Of a stretch of DNA of 64,000 nucleotides, positions 18,133-28,841 are shown one piece after another. The position numbers and the translations under genes are program-made. How positions within the stretch are numbered: the stretch's first letter is position 1; each line of letters starts with the position of its first letter. Source of the DNA: Limnohabitans lacus (GTDB lineage Bacteria > Pseudomonadota > Gammaproteobacteria > Burkholderiales > Burkholderiaceae_C); contig NZ_JASGBH010000001.1 in assembly GCF_030053395.1 (NCBI RefSeq), positions 248,001 to 312,000 of the forward strand, written 5' to 3'. The notes beneath the pieces are model-generated. The model was given only the letters and a program-made list of their open reading frames with translations. It was not told the origin of the DNA and did not search any database.

Positions 18133-18983
18133 GCGAAGTTGTCCTCGAGGAAGGGGTTCTTTTTGGTGACGGAATCGAGCTGAACCAGCGTCTCCAGCAA
18201 GGCCTTCATTTTGCCCAGTGGCACCGCGTTAGGGCCATCCGACCAGGCCTCGGCGGGCTTGGGGTGGGTTTCCATGAAGAGACCCGCCACACCCGCGGCC
18301 ACGCCTGCGCGGGCCAGGACCGGCACCATCTCGCGGGCACCCCCGCTGCTGGTGCCTTGGCCGCCTGGCTTTTGAACCGAGTGGGTCACGTCAAACACCA
18401 CCGGTGCGCCGGTTTTGCGCATCTCGGCCAGGCTCGACATGTCGGCCACCAGGTTGTTGTAGCCAAAGCTCACGCCGCGCTCGCAGGCCAAGAAGTTGTC
18501 TTCGGGCAGACCGGCTTCACGCGCAGCGGAGCGGGCTTTGTCGATGACGTTTTTCATGTCCCAAGGCGCCAAGAACTGGCCCTTCTTGATGTTGACCGGC
18601 TTGCCCGACTGGGCCACGGCCCGGATGAAGTCGGTCTGGCGGCACAAAAAGGCGGGGGTTTGCAACACATCGACCACACTGGCCACGGCCTTGACCTGCG
18701 ACTCGTCGTGCACATCGGTGAGGATGGGCACGCCAATTTGGCGTCGCACTTCGTCAAGGATTTTCAGGCCCGCGTCGATGCCCACGCCGCGCTGGGTGTT
18801 GCCCGAAGACCGGTTGGCCTTGTCAAACGAGCCCTTGTAGATCAAGGGGATGCCCAGACCCGCGCAGATTTCCTTGAGCTGACCGGCCACATCGATGGAC
18901 ATTTCCAGGCCTTCGATCGAGCAGGTGCCTGCAATCAAAAAGAAGGGTTGATGCAGGCCAACGTCAAATCCGCAGAGTTTCAT
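18129..18983 (-). CDS. kdsA: 3-deoxy-8-phosphooctulonate (KDO-8-P) synthase
   Basis: A cytoplasmic enzyme condensing phosphoenolpyruvate with arabinose 5-phosphate, the first committed step to the KDO of lipopolysaccharide. 284 residues. Family marks are [52 protein letters not shown] and [12 protein letters not shown]. It follows pyrG by 18 bases (CTP is used when KDO is activated to CMP-KDO) and overlaps DUF1330 by 4. Confidence 0.96.
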   Translation of the reverse strand: MKLCGFDVGLHQPFFLIAGTCSIEGLEMSIDVAGQLKEICAGLGIPLIYKGSFDKANRSSGNTQRGVGIDAGLKILDEVRRQIGVPILTDVHDESQVKAVASVVDVLQTPAFLCRQTDFIRAVAQSGKPVNIKKGQFLAPWDMKNVIDKARSAAREAGLPEDNFLACERGVSFGYNNLVADMSSLAEMRKTGAPVVFDVTHSVQKPGGQGTSSGGAREMVPVLARAGVAAGVAGLFMETHPKPAEAWSDGPNAVPLGKMKALLETLVQLDSVTKKNPFLEDNFA

Positions 18984-19001
18984 GGGGGCTCCTGTGTGGG
19001 A

Positions 19002-20711
<1,710 letters not shown>

Positions 20712-20725
20712 CTACATTCCCCGGC

Positions 20726-21937
20726 ATGAGCACATTGGCTGGAAAACACATCGTTCTGGGCTTGTCCGGCGGCATTGCGGCCTTCAAGTCGGCTGAACTC
20801 TGCCGCGCCTTGGTCAAGGCGGGCTGCACGGTACAGGTCGTGATGACCGAGGCGGCGGAGCAATTCATGACCGCGGTCACCATGCAGGCCTTGTCGGGCC
20901 GGCCGGTCTACACCTCGCAGTGGGACAGCCGTGAAGCCAATAACATGGCCCACATCAATTTGAGCCGTGAGGCTGATGCCATTGTGGTGGCGCCTGCCAG
21001 CGCTGATTTCATGGCCAAACTGCTGCATGGCCGGGCCGATGAGCTGCTCAGCCTCATGTGCCTGGCGCGTCCGCTGGACAAGGTGCCCTTGATCGTGGCC
21101 CCGGCCATGAACCGCGAAATGTGGGCCAATCCGGCGACCCAACGCAATGTGGCGCAGCTCAAAGCCGACGGGATCCATATGCTGGACGTGGGGCAGGGCG
21201 ATCAGGCTTGTGGCGAAACAGGCGATGGCCGCATGCTCGAAGCCGAAGAAATTTTGGAAGATCTGGCGGCGTTTTTTGCGCCCAAAACCATGGTGGGCCA
21301 GCAAGTGCTGGTCACGGCGGGGCCCACTTACGAAGCGATTGACCCGGTGCGCGGCATCACCAATCTGTCGAGCGGAAAAATGGGCTTTGCCATTGCCCGC
21401 GCGGCCCGCATGGCGGGGGCCCAAGTGACCTTGGTGGCAGGGCCGGTGCACTTGCCCACGCCGCGTGGGGTGCAGCGCATCGATGTGCGCTCGGCCCGTG
21501 AAATGCTGGAGGCGGTGCAGGCCCAAGTGGACAAGGCCTCGGTCTTTGTGGCCACCGCCGCTGTGGCCGACTGGCGGCCTGACGTGCAAGCCGATCAGAA
21601 GATCAAAAAAGACGGATCGGGCCAAACGCCAGCGCTCAAGTTTGTAGAAAACCCGGACATCTTGGCCACGGTGGCGCAGTCCACCCGGGCCCAATCGGGC
21701 GCACTGTTTTGCGTTGGGTTTGCCGCCGAAAGCCATGATCTGCTGGCCCATGCCACCGCCAAGCGCATCCGCAAAGGGGTGCCGCTTTTGGTCGGCAACA
21801 TCGGCCCGGCCACATTTGGGCAGGACGACAACGCCTTGCTCCTGGTGGACGATGCCGGTGCCCGTGAATTGCCGCATGCCAGCAAGCAGGCCTTGGCCGA
21901 GCAACTCATTGCAGATATTGCCCGCCGTTTGAAATGA
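20726..21937 (+). CDS. coaBC: Bifunctional phosphopantothenoylcysteine decarboxylase / synthetase
   Basis: Two consecutive steps of coenzyme A synthesis in one 403-residue protein. The N-terminal FMN decarboxylase (CoaC) shows [20 protein letters not shown], the active-site region and [17 protein letters not shown]. The C-terminal CTP-dependent synthetase (CoaB) begins near residue 190 ([20 protein letters not shown]) and includes [10 protein letters not shown] and [11 protein letters not shown]. It is divergent from pyrG, which makes the CTP it uses, and is followed by dut, a pairing common in proteobacteria. Confidence 0.95.
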   Translation: MSTLAGKHIVLGLSGGIAAFKSAELCRALVKAGCTVQVVMTEAAEQFMTAVTMQALSGRPVYTSQWDSREANNMAHINLSREADAIVVAPASADFMAKLLHGRADELLSLMCLARPLDKVPLIVAPAMNREMWANPATQRNVAQLKADGIHMLDVGQGDQACGETGDGRMLEAEEILEDLAAFFAPKTMVGQQVLVTAGPTYEAIDPVRGITNLSSGKMGFAIARAARMAGAQVTLVAGPVHLPTPRGVQRIDVRSAREMLEAVQAQVDKASVFVATAAVADWRPDVQADQKIKKDGSGQTPALKFVENPDILATVAQSTRAQSGALFCVGFAAESHDLLAHATAKRIRKGVPLLVGNIGPATFGQDDNALLLVDDAGARELPHASKQALAEQLIADIARRLK

Positions 21938-21989
21938 TTCTTCAGCGCGACATGGCCTGATGGGTCATGCGCTTCAATTTGGACAACCC

Positions 21990-22439
21990 ATGAACATCGA
22001 CCTCAAAATCATCGACGCCCGCATGGCCGAGCAACTGCCTGCCTATGCCACCTCAGGCAGTGCAGGCTTGGACTTGCGTGCTTGCTTGGATGCACCCTTG
22101 ACCTTGCAGCCCAATGCCTGGCAGCTGGTGCCCACGGGCATTGCGGTGCACCTGAAAGACCCGGGTTACGCCGCGATGCTCTTGCCCCGCTCCGGTTTGG
22201 GCCACAAGCACGGCATCGTCTTGGGCAATCTGGTGGGCTTGATCGACAGCGATTACCAGGGGCAGCTGATGGTCAGCGCTTGGAACCGCAGCGATGTGGC
22301 CTTCACCATTGAGCCGATGGAGCGCATCGCGCAGATGGTGATCGTGCCGGTGGTGCAGGCCACTTTCAATGTGGTGGATGAATTTGACGCGCCCAGCGAA
22401 CGCGGTGAGGGCGGTTACGGCTCGACCGGCAAAAAATAA
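21990..22439 (+). CDS. dut: dUTP diphosphatase
   Basis: A cytoplasmic trimeric enzyme hydrolysing dUTP to dUMP, keeping uracil out of DNA and feeding thymidylate synthesis. 149 residues from ATG 21990 ([12 protein letters not shown]), the usual size. The five dUTPase motifs are visible: [45 protein letters not shown] and [11 protein letters not shown]. An in-frame ATG 30 bases earlier is less likely. Confidence 0.95.
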   Translation: MNIDLKIIDARMAEQLPAYATSGSAGLDLRACLDAPLTLQPNAWQLVPTGIAVHLKDPGYAAMLLPRSGLGHKHGIVLGNLVGLIDSDYQGQLMVSAWNRSDVAFTIEPMERIAQMVIVPVVQATFNVVDEFDAPSERGEGGYGSTGKK

Positions 22440-22450
22440 GTCCGAGCCCG

Positions 22451-22519
22451 AAGGTCGGCGCTTTCGCGCCGACGTGACAATGGCGTGTGGGGTGTCGGGG
22501 CTCAAGCCACCGACTTACC
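22451..22519. repeat. Paired REP-like palindromes at convergent gene ends (copy 4)
   Basis: AAGGTCGGCGCTTTCGCGCC-GAC, then GTGTCGGGGCTCAAGCCACC-GACTTACC. It occupies almost all of the gap between convergent dut and the SlyD-like gene. Confidence 0.65.
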
Positions 22520-22525
22520 ACCGCA

Positions 22526-23059
22526 TCAGTGGAATGTGGGCCCCGTCGGCGTTCCTTCATCGCCCACTTCGATTTTGAAAAAACCGGTGCCACAGCTGCC
22601 GCTGCCCACTTCGGCTTCGGTCGGTTCGCGCACCGATTCCACTTTCAGGCTCAGGCGCAGCGCTATGCCCGACAGAGGGTGGTTGCCGTCCAGCACCACG
22701 TGTTCGGGGTAGATCTCGGTCACGGTGTAGAGCACGTTGCGCGGCGCGTCGGGGTTGCAACCGTCGGGCAAGGCGGCGCCCTCGATGGTCAGGCCTTCTT
22801 CCAGTCCAGCCGGGAACAGGGCGAGCGGTTCCAGAAACAGCAACTGGTCGTCGAAGTCGCCAAAGGCGTCTTCGGGCTCCAGGTGCAGATCGACCTTGGC
22901 GCCTTTTTCGTGGCCGTGCAGGGCTTCTTCGATTTTGGGCAGCAGGTCCTTGCCACCAATGAAAAATTCAACGGGCTCGTCGAGGGTGTCCAGCGTTTCG
23001 CCCAGCGTGTCTTTGAGTGTCCAGGTCAGTGCGACCACGGAAGGTGTCTTGATTTCCAT
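22526..23059 (-). CDS. FKBP-type peptidyl-prolyl isomerase (SlyD-like)
   Basis: A 177-residue cytoplasmic proline isomerase and chaperone. The FKBP core is split by an IF-domain-like insert as in SlyD: VVALTWTLKDTLGETLD, FFIGGKDLLPKIEEALHGHEKG, then PEDAFGDFDDQLL. The His-rich metal-binding tail of E. coli SlyD is missing; instead the C-terminus is VGSGSCGTGFFKIEVG. It diverges from the roxA-like gene at 23146. Confidence 0.85.
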   Translation of the reverse strand: MEIKTPSVVALTWTLKDTLGETLDTLDEPVEFFIGGKDLLPKIEEALHGHEKGAKVDLHLEPEDAFGDFDDQLLFLEPLALFPAGLEEGLTIEGAALPDGCNPDAPRNVLYTVTEIYPEHVVLDGNHPLSGIALRLSLKVESVREPTEAEVGSGSCGTGFFKIEVGDEGTPTGPTFH

Positions 23060-23145
23060 AGGACAATTGTCGCAGTTTGGCGAGCCGTTTTGGCCGCCTT
23101 GGCTTTGAATCGGGTCCGTGATGGAGCCGCAGACATCTACAAATC

Positions 23146-24267
23146 ATGAACACAGAACAACCCTTGGCCTTGCTCGGTGGCCTCACGCCCAGCCAATTCA
23201 TGAAGCGCCATTGGCAGAAAAAACCGCTGCTGGTGCGCAACGCCATCCCCGGCTTTGTGCCTTGCGTCAACCGCGCTGAGTTGGTGGCCCTGGCGGGCCA
23301 AGAAGGCGTGGAGTCGCGCCTGATCATCGATTCGGACAAGGGCTGGAAAATGAAGCACGGCCCGCTGGCCAAACGCAGTCTGCCGCCTTTCAGCCAGAAG
23401 AAATGGACTTTTCTGGTGCAAGGTGTGGACTTGCACCACGACGGCGTGCATGCCCTGATGCAGCAGTTTCGCTTTGTGCCTGATGCGCGGCTGGACGATC
23501 TGATGATCAGCTATGCCACCGATGGCGGGGGCGTAGGCCCCCACTTTGACAGCTACGACGTGTTTTTGCTGCAAGCCCACGGCCAGCGCCGCTGGCGCAT
23601 TGGCCGCAACAAAGACTTGACGCTGCAATCGGGTGTGCCGCTCAAGATTTTGCAAAGCTTCGAGGCCGAAGAAGAGTTCGTGCTCAACCCCGGTGACATG
23701 CTCTACCTGCCGCCCAAATACGCCCATGACGGCATAGCCGAGGGCGAGTGCATGACCTGGTCGATCGGCTTTCGTTCGCCCCCTGAGGGTGAACTGGCCC
23801 GCGAAATTCTGTTGGGCCTGGCCGATGAGGCGTTCGACGGTGTGGGCGATGCCTTGTACCGCGACCCCCAGCAAACCGCCGTCAGCCAACCCGCTGCCAT
23901 GCCCGCAGCACTGGGCGATTTTGCCCGCCAGGCGATCGTCAAAGCCCTCAAAGATCCTCACCTGGTGGACAGCTTGCTGGGTGAGTATTTGACCGAACCG
24001 AAAGCCAATGTCTGGTTTGATCCTGCGGACGATGAGCCGGATTTGTCTCAAGGCGTAGTCCTGGACCGTCGAACGAAGATGATGTACGACGATCGGCACA
24101 TTTTCATCAATGGCGAGAGTTTCCGGGTGGCCGGCAAAGACGCCCGCTGTTTGCGTCAGTTGGCAGACGAGAGGCAACTCTCAGCCCGGCACTTGGCACC
24201 CATTAGTGAGGCTGCGCGCGAAGCTTTGCAAGACTGGATGTCGGCCGGTTGGTTGAAAACCCTCTAA
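23146..24267 (+). CDS. roxA: Cupin ribosomal protein oxygenase (YcfD/RoxA-like)
   Basis: A 2-oxoglutarate/Fe(II)-dependent JmjC-type oxygenase; E. coli YcfD hydroxylates an arginine of ribosomal protein L16. 373 residues, the same length as YcfD. The Fe-binding facial triad is seen in GPHFDSYDVF (HxD) and LYLPPKYAHDG (distal His); the start is LGGLTPSQFMKRHWQKKPLLVRNA. The C-terminal dimer/wing domain ends LQDWMSAGWL. It stands alone, divergent from the SlyD-like gene. The exact target residue is inferred from homology. Confidence 0.88.
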   Translation: MNTEQPLALLGGLTPSQFMKRHWQKKPLLVRNAIPGFVPCVNRAELVALAGQEGVESRLIIDSDKGWKMKHGPLAKRSLPPFSQKKWTFLVQGVDLHHDGVHALMQQFRFVPDARLDDLMISYATDGGGVGPHFDSYDVFLLQAHGQRRWRIGRNKDLTLQSGVPLKILQSFEAEEEFVLNPGDMLYLPPKYAHDGIAEGECMTWSIGFRSPPEGELAREILLGLADEAFDGVGDALYRDPQQTAVSQPAAMPAALGDFARQAIVKALKDPHLVDSLLGEYLTEPKANVWFDPADDEPDLSQGVVLDRRTKMMYDDRHIFINGESFRVAGKDARCLRQLADERQLSARHLAPISEAAREALQDWMSAGWLKTL

Positions 24268-24311
24268 GGATCTTCCCTAGGGCTGTTGCAGTTTGAAGGT
24301 TTCGCGTCAGT

Positions 24312-24341
24312 TTGATGGTTGACAGCAGAAAACGCTATAAT
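24312..24341 (+). promoter_or_regulatory. Strong sigma-70 type promoter for the small lipoprotein gene
   Basis: TTGATG at 24312-24317 and a perfect TATAAT at 24336-24341 are separated by 18 bases. A second TTGACA at 24319-24324 lies too close (11 bases) to use the same minus-10. The predicted start is near 24348, giving a leader of about 100 bases before the ATG at 24451. Confidence 0.7.
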
Positions 24342-24353
24342 TTAAGGCTGAGT

Positions 24354-24420
24354 ACAAAAGAGCTCGAGTGCTTTTGTCTCGGTCTTAATGACCGTTTTGG
24401 TTATTAAGGCAGTTTCCGGA
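24354..24420 (+). promoter_or_regulatory. Structured 5' leader of the small lipoprotein mRNA
   Basis: Three inverted repeats lie in a row: ACAAAAG (24354-24360) with CTTTTGT (24371-24377); CTTAATGACC (24384-24393) with GGTTATTAAG (24399-24408), one mismatch; and TTCCGGAA at 24413-24420. All fall between the promoter and the ribosome site (AAGGA near 24438). Such a leader may stabilise an abundant message or be a target for a small RNA or protein. No known riboswitch class was recognised. Confidence 0.45.
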
Positions 24421-24450
24421 AATTGTTTTAACCCTACAAGGAAAATCATC

Positions 24451-24645
24451 ATGAACAAGTCCCTCGTTTTGGCCGCCGTGATCGCTGCAGCTGCTTTGGC
24501 CGCTTGCGGTAAAAAAGAAGAAGCCGCTGCGCCTGCCGCTCCTGTGGCTGCTCCTGCTGCTGCCCCAGCTGCTGACGCTTCTGCTCCTGCCGCTGCTCCA
24601 GCTGCTGACGCTTCTGCTGCAGCTCCTGCACCAGCTGCCAAGTAA
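24451..24645 (+). CDS. Small Ala/Pro-rich lipoprotein
   Basis: A 64-residue protein with a lipoprotein signal (MNKSLVLAAVIAAAALAAC, lipobox LAAC, lipidated Cys near residue 19), then GKKEEAAAP and a low-complexity tail of repeated APAADASA units encoded by a 33-base near-tandem repeat. Short lipoproteins of this make are common in Burkholderiales and have no known function. A consensus promoter, a long structured leader and a perfect terminator indicate high monocistronic expression. The ATG follows AAGGAAAATCATC. Confidence 0.82.
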   Translation: MNKSLVLAAVIAAAALAACGKKEEAAAPAAPVAAPAAAPAADASAPAAAPAADASAAAPAPAAK

Positions 24646-24682
24646 TTGGCGAGCGTGTTCCCGACGCGAGTCGGGAATGCAT

Positions 24683-24711
24683 AAAAAACCCCCGCATGGC
24701 GGGGTTTTTTT
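24683..24711. terminator. Bidirectional intrinsic terminator
   Basis: A-rich AAAAAA, then CCCCCGC-ATG-GCGGGG and a seven-T run. It lies between the small lipoprotein gene and the convergent bamC stop (24742) and can serve both strands. Confidence 0.92.
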
Positions 24712-24741
24712 ATGGTTGAGCCATGTCCATGGTCCCGTGTG

Positions 24742-25851
24742 TCAACGCAGTTCGTTGGCCATCAACTTCAAGATGCGTTCGGCATTGGCTGCTTCTTCGG
24801 GCTTGCCATTCACATCCATCACTTGAACCCAGCTTTGCGCATCGCCCTTGGCGGTCAATGTGATGCGGTAGCGCGACAAGGCAGGCACTTCTTTTTTGCT
24901 GCTGAACAAACGGTCAAAGAAGCCCGGCTCTTGGGCGGCTGTGCCCGGCGCCACATAGCGCACAAAGTAAACGCCTTTGGCGCGGTCACGGTCTTCCACG
25001 GTGAAGCCACTGCGGTCCAGGGCCACGCCCGCGCGGCGCCAGCTGCGGTCCAGGCTGTCGGCCAGGGTGATGGTGGGCTGGCCATCGACAAGCGTGACTT
25101 GCGCCCCCAGGGCCTTGGCTTCGGGGGTGTTGGTGGCAGCTTTGGCCGCTTCAGGGCTGGCGCCCAGTTTGACCATCAGACGGCGCAAGAATTCAATTTC
25201 CAGCTCCGGGTCTGCCGCGCGCGGCTGCCAAATGGTGCGGTTCTTTTGAGCGTCTGCAAAGTTCTCGACCATGCCGCGGTGGGTGATGTAAATCTCCACC
25301 TCGCCTTTGGCGTTGCGCTCGATGCGGGTGCGGAACTTGTCACGCTCGCCGGTCGAATAAAGGCCGTCCAACACCTTGCCCAGCGTCTTGCGCACAAAGT
25401 CCTGTGGCAACTTGGCGCGGTTTTCGGCCCAATCGGTTTCGATGATGCCCACATCCTTGGATTCGGTCACGAGGTTAAAGCCACTGGATTTCCAAAATTC
25501 GATGACGGGGTCCCAGACTTTGTCAGCAGGGCGGCTCACCACCAGCCAGCGCTGTTGGCCTTCGCGGACCATCTTGACATCGCCCAAGGCATTGGTTGCG
25601 GTGCCAGCGTCTGTGACTTTGGCCGCCGCACCTTGAAAGCCCAAGGCCGAAGCCGACGTGCTCTCCAGCGCGTAGCGCGAATCTTTGCGCAGCTGGGTCA
25701 AATCGGGCGGAACTTCCAGTGTGGTGGGCTTGGCTGCGCCTTTGTAATTGATCTTGTCTTCTTCCAGCACGCCGCAGGCGCTGAGCAAAATCGCCACCGA
25801 CGCCAGGGCGGCGGTGCGTTGGATCGTCACAGACTTGGAGGAACGGTTCAC
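24742..25851 (-). CDS. bamC: Outer membrane protein assembly factor BamC
   Basis: An outer-membrane lipoprotein of the BAM complex. 369 residues with a lipobox ending SAC at residue 26, then the BamC unstructured start (EDKINYKGAAKPTTLEVPPDLTQL contains the conserved PPDLT) and two helix-grip domains (RWLVVSRPADKVWDPVIEFW; GVYFVRYVAPG). The start codon is GTG at 25851 with AGGA upstream. dapA lies 16 bases upstream, the same dapA-bamC pairing as in E. coli. Confidence 0.92.
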   Translation of the reverse strand: MNRSSKSVTIQRTAALASVAILLSACGVLEEDKINYKGAAKPTTLEVPPDLTQLRKDSRYALESTSASALGFQGAAAKVTDAGTATNALGDVKMVREGQQRWLVVSRPADKVWDPVIEFWKSSGFNLVTESKDVGIIETDWAENRAKLPQDFVRKTLGKVLDGLYSTGERDKFRTRIERNAKGEVEIYITHRGMVENFADAQKNRTIWQPRAADPELEIEFLRRLMVKLGASPEAAKAATNTPEAKALGAQVTLVDGQPTITLADSLDRSWRRAGVALDRSGFTVEDRDRAKGVYFVRYVAPGTAAQEPGFFDRLFSSKKEVPALSRYRITLTAKGDAQSWVQVMDVNGKPEEAANAERILKLMANELR

Positions 25852-25867
25852 AAAGAATCCTTGGTAA

Positions 25868-26764
25868 TCAGATCAGGCCGCTGGCCTTCAGTGCAGCCTC
25901 GACCACAGGGCGTAGTGCTGCTGACAACTCGGTCATGGGCAGGCGCAGTGCCGGGCCCGACAGGCCCATGCGGTTCATGGCCCATTTCACAGGAATCGGA
26001 TTGGCTTCCACGAACAGGTTTTTGTGCACCGGCATCAATTGAAATTGGATCTTCATGGCTGCAGCGATGTCGCCTTTCATGGCGGCCACGCACAGCTCGT
26101 GCATCAAGCGAGGAGCCACGTTGGCGGTCACGCTGATGTTGCCTGCTCCGCCACAGAGCATCAAAGCCACAGCGGTCGGATCATCACCCGAATAAACCGC
26201 AAAAGACTTGGGCAGATCGCGGATCAACCATTGAGCGCGTTCGATGTTGCCGGTGGCTTCCTTGATGCCGATGATGCCGGGCACTTGGGCCAGGCGCAGC
26301 ACGGTGTCGTGCTGCAGATCAGCCACAGTGCGGCCGGGCACGTTGTACAAAATCACGGGCAGTTTGGGCGTGGCTTCGGCAATCGATTTGAAGTGCAGGA
26401 ACAAACCCTCTTGGGTGGGTTTGTTGTAATAGGGCACCACTTGCAATTGGGCGTCAGCGCCAATCGACTCGGCAAACTTGGCCAGCTCAATCGCTTCTGC
26501 CGTGGAGTTGGCGCCGCAGCCGGCAATGATGGGGATGCGTTTGGCCGCTTGCTCGACCGAGACGCGCAAAATTTCGCGGTGTTCGTCCACCGTGACCGTG
26601 GGCGACTCGCCCGAGGTGCCCACAATCACCAAGCCATCGGTGCCTTCGGCCACATGCCAGTCGATCAGTTGGCGCAAGGTGGGGTAATCCACTTGGCCGT
26701 CTGCCAGCATGGGGGTGATCAGGGCAGGAATACTGCCTTGGATGGGGCGAATTTCGGTGGTCAT
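25868..26764 (-). CDS. dapA: 4-hydroxy-tetrahydrodipicolinate synthase
   Basis: A cytoplasmic enzyme condensing pyruvate with aspartate semialdehyde in lysine and meso-diaminopimelate synthesis. 298 residues. Family marks are [29 protein letters not shown] and YNVPGRT, and the Schiff-base lysine in [10 protein letters not shown] near residue 167. A perfect hairpin lies 57 bases upstream. Confidence 0.95.
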   Translation of the reverse strand: MTTEIRPIQGSIPALITPMLADGQVDYPTLRQLIDWHVAEGTDGLVIVGTSGESPTVTVDEHREILRVSVEQAAKRIPIIAGCGANSTAEAIELAKFAESIGADAQLQVVPYYNKPTQEGLFLHFKSIAEATPKLPVILYNVPGRTVADLQHDTVLRLAQVPGIIGIKEATGNIERAQWLIRDLPKSFAVYSGDDPTAVALMLCGGAGNISVTANVAPRLMHELCVAAMKGDIAAAMKIQFQLMPVHKNLFVEANPIPVKWAMNRMGLSGPALRLPMTELSAALRPVVEAALKASGLI

Positions 26765-26820
26765 GTCAGGGTGTTCTGAACGAAAAAGGACATTCTAACG
26801 ACAGCGCACGGTTTTTCCGG

Positions 26821-26837
26821 TCTGCCCCTTGGGCAGA
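26821..26837. other. Perfect short stem-loop between the methyltransferase gene and dapA
   Basis: TCTGCCC-CTT-GGGCAGA: a 7-base-pair stem with a 3-base loop. No U-tract follows on the minus strand, so it is not a standard terminator. It could be in the dapA leader or an RNA-processing site. Confidence 0.4.
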
Positions 26838-26870
26838 TGTCACGAGAATTGAGGTTTTGCGAGGGGCAGT

Positions 26871-27416
26871 TCAAGCCCGCTTCAAGGGCCAGCGCACCGG
26901 TTCTGCCTTGGCCGAAGACCGCACGGCCACGATCCTTTGAACGAAGCGCTCGGGCGAGGACTCAAAACCCTCTTCGAAGGCCACGGTGCGCAAGCCTTGT
27001 GTGACTTGCAGCAACTCTGCGGGCTGCAGCAAAAAGTCGGGGCGCGAGGGCTTGCCTACCGTCTCGTTGCCTGCTGCAAAGGTTTCGTAAATCAGCACGC
27101 CACCTTCGGCCAGGCACGCCAGCATGTCTGGGAACAAGGGGCGCCACAGGTAATTCGTCACCACCACGGCGTCAAAAGTCTGGCTGGCATAAGGCCAGGG
27201 GCCGTTTTCGATGTCGGCCAAAACCGTCTGACCAGCCGATGCGGCCAGGGCCAAAGCATCTGCGTTGCGGTCCACACCCGTGACCGTATGCCCTTGGGCA
27301 GAAAGGAAGCGCATGTGGCGGCCCGCGCCGCAGGCCACATCCAGCACACGCCCGTTGGGGCGGATCAGGTGGGCCCATCGCTGGACCCAGGCAGAGGGTT
27401 GTTCAGTGCCGTGCAT
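26871..27416 (-). CDS. Class I SAM-dependent methyltransferase (TehB-like)
   Basis: A cytoplasmic methyltransferase of 181 residues from ATG 27416 (MHGTEQPSAWVQRWAHLI). The SAM-binding motif I is VLDVACGAGRHMRFL; later VTGVDRNADAL, FDAVVVTNYLWRPL and EGGVLIYETFAAGNE. The substrate is unknown. It follows the 46-residue membrane protein gene after 11 bases with no clear ribosome site of its own, suggesting translational coupling. The frame upstream to 27491 overlaps that small gene and is unlikely to be used. Confidence 0.82.
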   Translation of the reverse strand: MHGTEQPSAWVQRWAHLIRPNGRVLDVACGAGRHMRFLSAQGHTVTGVDRNADALALAASAGQTVLADIENGPWPYASQTFDAVVVTNYLWRPLFPDMLACLAEGGVLIYETFAAGNETVGKPSRPDFLLQPAELLQVTQGLRTVAFEEGFESSPERFVQRIVAVRSSAKAEPVRWPLKRA

Positions 27417-27427
27417 CGTCAATTCAT

Positions 27428-27568
27428 TCAAAAACAGGCCCACAACTGCTCGGACAACATGATCAACATGTCGGGGCGTTGGTAAAGCCAAACCACCCCA
27501 GCCATGGTCATGGCCAACACCCCTCCAAAGAGGGCGCGGCGCCAGATCGACTTGGGTGGCTTGAGCAT
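27428..27568 (-). CDS. Small membrane protein, 46 residues
   Basis: A short open frame lies in the gap between the MFS stop (27573) and the methyltransferase start (27416). The product begins MLKPPKSIWRRALFGG, has one hydrophobic helix (VLAMTMAGVVWLY) with a positive N-side, and ends RPDMLIMLSEQLWACF. The tight 4- and 11-base spacing on both sides and the clear single-helix design argue for a real gene. I recall similar short proteins in Comamonadaceae but cannot verify it. Function unknown. Confidence 0.6.
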   Translation of the reverse strand: MLKPPKSIWRRALFGGVLAMTMAGVVWLYQRPDMLIMLSEQLWACF

Positions 27569-27572
27569 GGGA

Positions 27573-28784
27573 TCAGGCGGCCTGCAAAGGCTTGCGCACG
27601 ATGGCGCTCTCGCGCACCGGCAGGTTCACCAGCGCCGCAAACACGCCCAGTGCCACGGCCAAGTACCAAACGATGTCGTAGCTGCCGGTCTTGTCGTACA
27701 GGTAGCCGCCCAGCCACACGCCCATGAAAGAGCCGATCTGGTGGCTGAAAAAGATGAAGCCGCCCAGCATGGACAAATGCGCCACGCCAAAAATCTGCGC
27801 CACCGCCGCGTTGGTGGGCGGCACGGTGGACAACCACAGCAAACCCATGACGGCCGAGAACAGATACACGCTGTTGGGCGTGAGTGGGGCCAACAGGAAC
27901 AACACGATCGCCACCGAGCGTGAGAAATAAATCGTCGCCAGGATGTTCTTCTTGGCCATCTTTTGACCCAATGAGCCAGCGATGTAGGTGCCAAAGACGT
28001 TGAACAAGCCGATCAGCGCCAAGGCATAACTGGCCACTTGGGGCGGCAAACCGTGGTCCTTGAGGTAACTGGGCATGTGCACGCCGATGAACACCACCTG
28101 AAAGCCACAGACAAAGTAGCCGGCCATCAAGAGCTGAAAACTGGGGTATTTGAAGGCTTCGGCCAGAGCCTGGCCGATGGTTTGGTCGCGCTTGACTTGA
28201 CCCGGTGCGCTCAAAGCCGGTTCGCGCAAGCCCCAAGCCAAGGGGATGATCAAAGCCGTGGCCGCGGCCAAGATCAACAAAGCGTTTTGCCAACCGGTGT
28301 TGCTGATCAACAGGCCCTCGACCGGCACCATGAGGAATTGGCCGAAACTGCCCGCCGCCGCCGCAATGCCCATGGCCCAGGAGCGCCGCTCGGCTGGTAC
28401 ATTGCGCCCGATGACGCCGTAAATCACGGCATAGGTGGTGCCTGCTTGTGCGGTGCCAATGATCACGCCGGTGAACAAGGCAAACAGCCAAGGCGTGGTC
28501 GCTTGCGACATGCCCACCAGACCCAGGGCATAGAGCAGAGCGCCCGCAATGATCACGCGAAAAGCACCAAACCGGTCGGCCACCATGCCCGCAAAAATGC
28601 CCATGAAACCCCAAGACAGGTTTTGGATCGCCATGGCCATGGCAAATTCCTGACGGCCCCAGCCTTGGGTTTGGGTGACCGGCTGTAGCCACAGGCCAAA
28701 GCCGTGGCGGATGCCCATGGACAGGGTGACGATGGCCGCGCCGCAGGCCAGCACCTGAAAAAGTGAGAGGGGTTTGTGTTGCAT
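27573..28784 (-). CDS. MFS transporter
   Basis: An inner-membrane secondary transporter of 403 residues with 12 predicted helices. The start is MQHKPLSLFQVLACGAAIV; loop 2-3 has GMVADRFGAFR; the middle loop is PALSAPGQVKRDQTIGQALAEAFKYPSFQ. The pattern resembles the oxalate/formate and monocarboxylate branch, but the substrate is not clear. An upstream ATG at 28829 is less likely. It heads an MFS-small protein-methyltransferase-dapA-bamC series and shares its upstream region with parE. Confidence 0.85.
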   Translation of the reverse strand: MQHKPLSLFQVLACGAAIVTLSMGIRHGFGLWLQPVTQTQGWGRQEFAMAMAIQNLSWGFMGIFAGMVADRFGAFRVIIAGALLYALGLVGMSQATTPWLFALFTGVIIGTAQAGTTYAVIYGVIGRNVPAERRSWAMGIAAAAGSFGQFLMVPVEGLLISNTGWQNALLILAAATALIIPLAWGLREPALSAPGQVKRDQTIGQALAEAFKYPSFQLLMAGYFVCGFQVVFIGVHMPSYLKDHGLPPQVASYALALIGLFNVFGTYIAGSLGQKMAKKNILATIYFSRSVAIVLFLLAPLTPNSVYLFSAVMGLLWLSTVPPTNAAVAQIFGVAHLSMLGGFIFFSHQIGSFMGVWLGGYLYDKTGSYDIVWYLAVALGVFAALVNLPVRESAIVRKPLQAA

Positions 28785-28841
28785 CCTTGGACTGTAACCA
28801 ATGTCGGCGCACAGCAGCGTCGCGGCCAAGACCTGGATGAA

